Positions 6,347 to 10,188 of a DNA stretch of 10,188 nt are shown here, one piece after another. Both the position numbers and the translations under genes were made by a program. The stretch covers positions 1 through 10,188 of the forward strand of contig JALUUZ010000301.1 in NCBI GenBank assembly GCA_027021095.1. The letters are read 5' to 3'. The notes under the pieces are model-generated. The model made no database searches. It was not told where the DNA came from and saw only the letters and a list, made by a program, of their open reading frames with translations. Origin of the DNA: Gammaproteobacteria bacterium (GTDB lineage: Bacteria > Pseudomonadota > Gammaproteobacteria > SZUA-21). Each line of letters opens with the position of its first letter. The first letter of the stretch is position 1.

Positions 6347-8845
6347 TTATGGCTTCATCGACACCCTGGGTTTTGCACGCTTGCGCTTGTCGAGCCTGGC
6401 TTTGCACAGGACCAGCCGGCTCGAGTCGATTCCGTGGCGCTTGACCAGGTGGTTCTTGACCGCTTCGGCGCGTTGCATGCCTAGCTGTACAGCCTTGGCC
6501 CGCAGTTTCTTTTCAGCAAGCCCGGGATGGTTCCGGGACAAAAAATCCAGGTCAGAACGGGTATAGCGTCCGCACAGGCGCAAGGATAGCTTTTTCTTTT
6601 TGTGCAGCAGCTTCGCGGCTTTTTTGATACGCCGACGGGCGGACCACCCGAGGCGAGCCGATCCTGGTGAAAACCTGACTGCGCGGATACGCAGAGAAAT
6701 AAACAGCCTGTTCGTTGCTTTAAAAACGGTATAGGCCTGTCCGACAGGTTGGGTGTACTGAAACGCGAGCGTCAGGCTGCGCTTGAGTCCGAGTTCAAAC
6801 GCCTTGGTATAGCTCAGGCCAAGCTTGAAATCCGGGTCGTACAAGTCACCTTTGTTCGGAATCGTAAACTTGATTTCGTTCTTGGAATCACTCATCAATT
6901 TGACCAGTGTATCGACCGGCAGGCTGATGGAGAAAACAGAATGCTTCTTCTTTATTTTTTTGACCCGGAACCGGCGCAGCCGTATTTTGTTCCGGCCGCT
7001 CAAAACACCATGACGAATACGCAGGTCGACGTTGACATCCATTTGTCCCGAGGTCAAGTCGTAGCCGGAGTATTTGCTGCTGTAGGCCGTGTATTTCGGC
7101 AGCTCCACTTCTGTCGCAGACGCGCGCAACTGCAGGCTGAGTTTTTTTGCAAACAAGACGATGTTGCCGTTTGCCTTGAAACGGGTGTAGCCCCCGATCC
7201 TGCCGGCAAAATTATAGTCTGCGGGCTTCTCACCGGCCTGCGTGTCCAGCTTGCGGATTTCTGCACGGCTCAGTCTGATGGCGGTATGAAAGGGCGGCTT
7301 GAAGCTGTTGTCGTAGATGTTCAGTACCGCCTTGCGTTTCAGCGCCAGCCTGCCGACAGAGATCTTGGGAATATTGAGTTTCAGTTCGCGGATCGTCTTT
7401 TTTGCGATCGTCAACAGCGGCCATTTGTTCGCATCACGGTAGAGGTTGATCGTCGGCTGGTGCAGAGACAGGCTTTGCATCGCCACATGTTTTTGCGCAG
7501 TGACCGAGAAGGCATTGATTTCCAGCATTTTGGCCTTGACGACACGTTGGTTGAATTCATTGATGACAGAGCGCGTGCGCGCCACAGTATTGGCGAAAGT
7601 CATGTTGCCGGTAGTGATTCGTTTTACGTTGAGCGTCCTATGCCGGTCCAGCCGCACCCCTTCCAGTTTGACATCGCTGGCATGGAACAACCTGAAACGT
7701 GAAGATTTGTCGTTGACCGACACCGTCTTTGCCTTCCCCTTGCCGGTCAGTTTCAGCTGCGGTTTTCGTGACTTCCCGGCGCGGGTCGTGTCTGCGTCCA
7801 GGCCGCCGTCGAACACAAAGCCGTGGGTATGTATCTGGTGTTTGCTCTGGCGGTCGGTCAGTGTGAACTGCTCCGCTGCCAGTGTGAATTTCTGTTGCAG
7901 CGCGACACGGTTTTCCAGGTACTGAAACTTCGTGTTCGAGCTTTCCCTGAGCGTGATCTGCGGCGATGAAAACAAGAATTTCTTGCCTTTCAGCAGCGCG
8001 TTTTTCAGCTTGAACCGGCCCTGGTGGGTAATGGCGACGGTGCCTGACTTCAACAGTTGCAGCTTCAAGGTTCCGTTGTAGTCGGTTTTTGCCCGCAGTT
8101 TCGTCAGCCTGGCCGGGGCCAGTGCACGCGGTACGGAGAAGGGAACGTCGTTCAGCCTGGCTGTCAGTTGAATGCCCGGCTGTTCACTGAACAGGTCGAG
8201 CAGGGCAGACAGCGTGAAGCGGCCGCCGCCCACCCTGCCTTGCAGGTGAAACGCGCCCTTTTTTTGGTGTACCAGGGTCGAATTGATCCCGGCAACGGCG
8301 ATCTGTTTGATCAGGAAAGATTTCTTCTGTTTTTGGTAGAACACGTTGATGCGCAGGTTTCGTATCGCTGCGTAGTGCAGTATCAGCGCATAGGGTTTCC
8401 TGGTTTTCTTTTGCGGGTGCCTGTCCAGCTCCGAAAAGCCGGCGAATACCCATTGGCCGTTGGCGTAGCGTAGATTGGCCTCGATTCCGGAGATCACGAA
8501 GCGCTCGATCCGGATCTGTTTTTTCAGCAGTGCGGTCCAGGCCAGTGTCACCCGCAGTCTATGCAGCACGAGTTCAGGCTGCCCGGCGCGCTTGATCACG
8601 AGTCCGTGGACTACGGCCTTGCCATTGAACGGGTTGAAGTCCACGTCGTCGATTTCAACCTGCTCGGCACCGAGTTTTTCCAGCGTTGCTTCGATGCGTT
8701 CGCGAATGATCACCGGGGTCACGAGCAGCGCGGTAATGGCGAGGAGCAGCAGTGCCGCGGTCGACCAATAGTAAACTTTGCGCGGCAGCCGGCGTGCCAG
8801 TGCCGCCGGCAGCAAAATGAGTTTTTGCCAATTTTTAAACTGCAT
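6347..8845 (-). CDS. DUF748 / AsmA-like envelope protein
   Basis: This is an 832-residue protein anchored by one N-terminal membrane helix (about 27-47), with the rest expected in the periplasm. Just after the helix, EIDDVDFNPFNGKAVVHGLVIK (about 64-85) is the typical opening of DUF748 proteins, which belong to the broader AsmA-like group; larger AsmA relatives such as YhdP and TamB work in envelope lipid transport. The middle consists of repeating beta-strand-like stretches. The C-terminal 100 residues contain an OmpA-like element ending in RAEAVKNHLVKRHGIDSSRL (about 795-814). The protein is strikingly rich in Lys and Arg throughout, and somewhat shorter than many DUF748 proteins. GAGG lies only 3 bases before ATG 8845, but no other nearby start fits better. 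It could form a transcription unit with the DUF4282 gene, though the 287-base gap argues against it. Its exact function is unknown. Confidence 0.85.
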   Translation of the reverse strand: MQFKNWQKLILLPAALARRLPRKVYYWSTAALLLLAITALLVTPVIIRERIEATLEKLGAEQVEIDDVDFNPFNGKAVVHGLVIKRAGQPELVLHRLRVTLAWTALLKKQIRIERFVISGIEANLRYANGQWVFAGFSELDRHPQKKTRKPYALILHYAAIRNLRINVFYQKQKKSFLIKQIAVAGINSTLVHQKKGAFHLQGRVGGGRFTLSALLDLFSEQPGIQLTARLNDVPFSVPRALAPARLTKLRAKTDYNGTLKLQLLKSGTVAITHQGRFKLKNALLKGKKFLFSSPQITLRESSNTKFQYLENRVALQQKFTLAAEQFTLTDRQSKHQIHTHGFVFDGGLDADTTRAGKSRKPQLKLTGKGKAKTVSVNDKSSRFRLFHASDVKLEGVRLDRHRTLNVKRITTGNMTFANTVARTRSVINEFNQRVVKAKMLEINAFSVTAQKHVAMQSLSLHQPTINLYRDANKWPLLTIAKKTIRELKLNIPKISVGRLALKRKAVLNIYDNSFKPPFHTAIRLSRAEIRKLDTQAGEKPADYNFAGRIGGYTRFKANGNIVLFAKKLSLQLRASATEVELPKYTAYSSKYSGYDLTSGQMDVNVDLRIRHGVLSGRNKIRLRRFRVKKIKKKHSVFSISLPVDTLVKLMSDSKNEIKFTIPNKGDLYDPDFKLGLSYTKAFELGLKRSLTLAFQYTQPVGQAYTVFKATNRLFISLRIRAVRFSPGSARLGWSARRRIKKAAKLLHKKKKLSLRLCGRYTRSDLDFLSRNHPGLAEKKLRAKAVQLGMQRAEAVKNHLVKRHGIDSSRLVLCKARLDKRKRAKPRVSMKP

Positions 8846-9097
8846 GGGCCTCGGTGATTCTCGTGCCGAATAACACTGTATTGTGCAGGGTGGTTCCGGC
8901 TGGCTCAGTATCCGCTACAAGCTGGTCGGTCATCTTCTGGTTTGGCTTGCAAGTATAATGACATCAGGGGACGGAAATGCCGTTTTTTTATGTTTTTTCC
9001 GGCTTTTCCGTCTGTGTGTCGAACCGTTCCGACAGGTAATTCGTCAGCGGGATGCTGTTGGCGAAGGCGGCAGTAACCGGCCGTTGAACGCCACGGG
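8846..9097. other. Intergenic region with a long stem-loop
   Basis: This 252-base gap lies between the RNase T2 and DUF748 genes, both on the minus strand. It contains a 13-position inverted repeat (8970-8982 and 9000-9012) with one mismatch around a 17-base T-rich loop. A second, imperfect palindrome covers 9018-9035 with TGTCG and CGACA ends. TATAAT at 8954-8959 on the plus strand has no matching -35 box. I find no credible gene here. The region probably holds the DUF748 promoter, but I cannot place it. Confidence 0.5.
8970..9012. repeat. 13-bp inverted repeat (stem-loop)
   Basis: GACGGAAATGCCG at 8970-8982 pairs with CGGCTTTTCCGTC at 9000-9012, with a single T-T mismatch at 8978/9004. The loop is 17 bases and nearly all T on the plus strand (nearly all A in a minus-strand transcript). 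No T-run follows the stem on either strand, so it is not a standard terminator. It lies about 85-130 bases past the RNase T2 stop codon. Confidence 0.75.
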
Positions 9098-9895
9098 CTA
9101 GTGAAACCTGATTTTAACCTGCTGCGAATCCGGCGCGCCCCGCAGAGCACAAGCAGTATACCGATAATTGAGGTCATAACAAATAACCACTTCACGTAAA
9201 TAGCCTCTGCGGTTGAGCCACACGCGAATATGCTCCTTGTTCAGCATGCCTTTATTTGCCGCGACAAACATTTCTTTCAACTGGCCTACCGACATACGTT
9301 CGTGCTTGACGCGCATCAGGTGCGGCTTTTTCAGGCGTTTCCACAGTGTCTCGATACGGGAGAAGTAGTTTTCCGGTGTCTTGAACGCGCAGGAGCCGTG
9401 CTTGATCCATTGGCTCTGCATCAGCTGTGCCCCGGGAACCGTGCACAGGTGTTTTTTGATCAACGTCATCGGCAGCATCGGACCGGTTTTGCAATGGCGC
9501 GGGTGACCGAACTTGTCACTGGCGATCCCGGATTGCGGCCACAGGCCATGGACGACGAAATGGAAACGGTTGTCAGCACACTGAAACCGGTGGCGGCTGT
9601 AGTTCCTGGGATTGGCGCAATGTTGTGGCGACCAGGAAATGGCAAGCGCAAAATAGTCGGTCTTGGTGCGCGCATTCTGCCAGTCCACCCTGACCGGTTT
9701 TGGTGGTCTTACCCCGGTGATAGTGCAGGATTGCTTGGCGCCGGTGGATTTGCCTGGTTTGCCAAAGTCATAGGTAACGGAAACCTTGCGCTGGTACTGC
9801 GAGCCGGCATTCGAGCTGTCTGTACAGGAAACCAGCAGACTGCCGGTAACAATGAGGAAAACCGCTGCCGGAACGAACCTGTGGAATCTCATCAT
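9098..9895 (-). CDS. RNase T2-family lipoprotein, active-site Glu replaced by Gln
   Basis: This is a 265-residue RNase T2-family protein; active members cleave RNA through a 2',3'-cyclic phosphate in the periplasm or outside the cell. Residues 1-23 form a lipoprotein signal with lipobox LVSC; Cys24 would be lipidated, and the next residue, Thr, suggests outer-membrane sorting. The CAS I motif is FVVHGLWP (113-120, His116). The CAS II motif reads SQWIKHGSC (161-169): Lys165 and His166 are kept, but the usual His-Glu pair is Ser161-Gln162. Further support is ALAISWSPQHC at 83-93 and eight Cys residues after Cys24, enough for four disulfides. ATG 9895 is followed at once by a second ATG; AGAAG and GGA lie upstream. 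A good promoter lies 40 bases upstream. It is probably monocistronic. The family is certain, but activity is open because of the substitution. Confidence 0.92.
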   Translation of the reverse strand: MMRFHRFVPAAVFLIVTGSLLVSCTDSSNAGSQYQRKVSVTYDFGKPGKSTGAKQSCTITGVRPPKPVRVDWQNARTKTDYFALAISWSPQHCANPRNYSRHRFQCADNRFHFVVHGLWPQSGIASDKFGHPRHCKTGPMLPMTLIKKHLCTVPGAQLMQSQWIKHGSCAFKTPENYFSRIETLWKRLKKPHLMRVKHERMSVGQLKEMFVAANKGMLNKEHIRVWLNRRGYLREVVICYDLNYRYTACALRGAPDSQQVKIRFH

Positions 9896-9938
9896 ACTTC
9901 TTTACCGTCCTTTACGTCTGAACCCTGTCTCAGCCCGC

Positions 9939-9966
9939 ATTATACTGCGTGGGACTGGTAACGCAA
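9939..9966 (-). promoter_or_regulatory. Candidate sigma-70 promoter for the RNase T2 gene
   Basis: On the minus strand TTGCGT (9966-9961) is followed after 16 bases by a perfect TATAAT (9944-9939). The predicted leader is about 37 bases. The upstream edge lies 8 bases from the truncated repeat copy C. Confidence 0.55.
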
Positions 9967-9974
9967 CCAATGAG

Positions 9975-10084
9975 TACGCACCAACACCAAGGCAAATCGA
10001 ATGGTATCACGTGGCGATTCTTCTACACGTGATTCTTCCATGCCAAATCATTGTCCGTATATTGGTGCGTATGACGCACCCTAC
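9975..10084. repeat. Inverted, truncated BIME-like unit C
   Basis: This 110-bp copy matches the reverse complement of the A/B unit. Its hairpin 3 (10064-10080) reads GGTGCGT-ATG-ACGCACC and is followed by CTAC (10081-10084). At the other end only the second arm of hairpin 1 remains (TACGCACC, 9975-9982), so about 13 bases are missing. The linker stem reads ATCACGTG-12 nt-CACGTGAT at 9996-10033, with a slightly irregular arrangement but perfect arms. No second unit or hairpin 2 follows, so this is a solitary element upstream of the RNase T2 promoter. Confidence 0.85.
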
Positions 10085-10188
10085 CGGTGTAAAGCACTCG
10101 GGGATCGCTTGGAGCCTGAATCCCGCGGGCCGGAAGTTTTTTCTGCAACATTGCCTCGCTCAGAGGCGGCGCAGAAAAAAGCTTGCGG
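10085..10188. other. Window edge with nested inverted repeat
   Basis: The last 104 bases contain TTTTTTCTGC at 10137-10146 facing GCAGAAAAAA at 10171-10180, with a perfect inner hairpin GCCTC-GCTCA-GAGGC at 10153-10167. The T arm comes first and the A arm last on both strands, which is the wrong order for an intrinsic terminator. A minus-strand reading frame is open from the edge to a TAG at 10025-10023 (54 codons), but its last third runs through repeat C and I recognise no domain. It may be a gene end or another dispersed repeat. Confidence 0.35.

Noticed and set aside
6749..7702. 317-codon plus-strand frame
   Set aside because: It is antisense to the DUF748 coding sequence and shows no domain or ribosome site.
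8954..8959. Plus-strand TATAAT as a promoter
   Set aside because: No -35 box or extended -10 element lies at a suitable distance and no plus-strand gene follows. It is kept only as context for the stem-loop.
8905..9195. Minus-strand frame starting GTG with AGAGG 8 bases upstream and a hydrophobic N-terminus
   Set aside because: Its first 98 bases lie inside the conserved 3' end of the RNase T2 gene in another frame, the hydrophobic start is a shifted reading of that sequence, and the remainder is arginine-rich with no recognisable domain.
9230..9961. 243-codon plus-strand frame
   Set aside because: It is antisense to the RNase T2 gene, which has clear family motifs and its own promoter.

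Overview
The window looks like a chromosomal segment of a Gram-negative bacterium, most likely a gammaproteobacterium. The support is a lipoprotein signal on a periplasmic RNase, an AsmA/DUF748-type envelope protein, a REC-GGDEF-EAL protein, and REP-like GTAG-hairpin repeats of a kind typical of gammaproteobacteria. The genus cannot be told from the sequence. I see no tRNA, rRNA, CRISPR array, transposase or integrase.

Layout. (1) 14-952, minus: MoxR-type AAA+ ATPase. (2) 1289-1753 and 2154-3887, plus: a stand-alone Rcp1-like receiver protein, then a REC-GGDEF-EAL protein of cyclic-di-GMP metabolism; no histidine kinase is in the window. (3) 3888-4173: repeat array A, between convergent genes. 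(4) 4192-5211, minus: DUF368/PopT-family membrane protein (undecaprenyl-phosphate recycling). (5) 5287-5787: repeat array B. (6) 5799-6059, minus: small two-helix DUF4282 protein. (7) 6347-8845, minus: DUF748/AsmA-like envelope protein. (8) 9098-9895, minus: RNase T2-family lipoprotein whose usual active-site Glu is replaced by Gln. (9) 9975-10084: one inverted, truncated repeat copy. (10) 10085-10188: a non-coding-looking edge with a nested inverted repeat.

The genes form no obvious pathway. Several concern the cell envelope (PopT-like, DUF4282, DUF748, lipoprotein RNase) and two concern signalling. Each minus-strand gene from 4192 to 9895 has a sizeable gap in front of it, and three of those gaps hold a plausible own promoter, so they need not be one operon.

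The most interesting element is the intergenic repeat family. Its unit is 186 bp and holds three related short hairpins of the form GGTGnnn-3 nt-nnnCACC, plus a fourth stem in the linker. Two of the hairpins carry the GTAG foot (GTAG, or CTAC when inverted) that marks REP sequences recognised by RAYT (TnpA-REP) transposases, so each unit resembles a BIME. Two stems differ between copies by paired, compensatory changes. The 186-bp period is exact in both arrays apart from two explainable deletions. Arrays A and B flank the popT-like gene as direct repeats, and the third copy is inverted.
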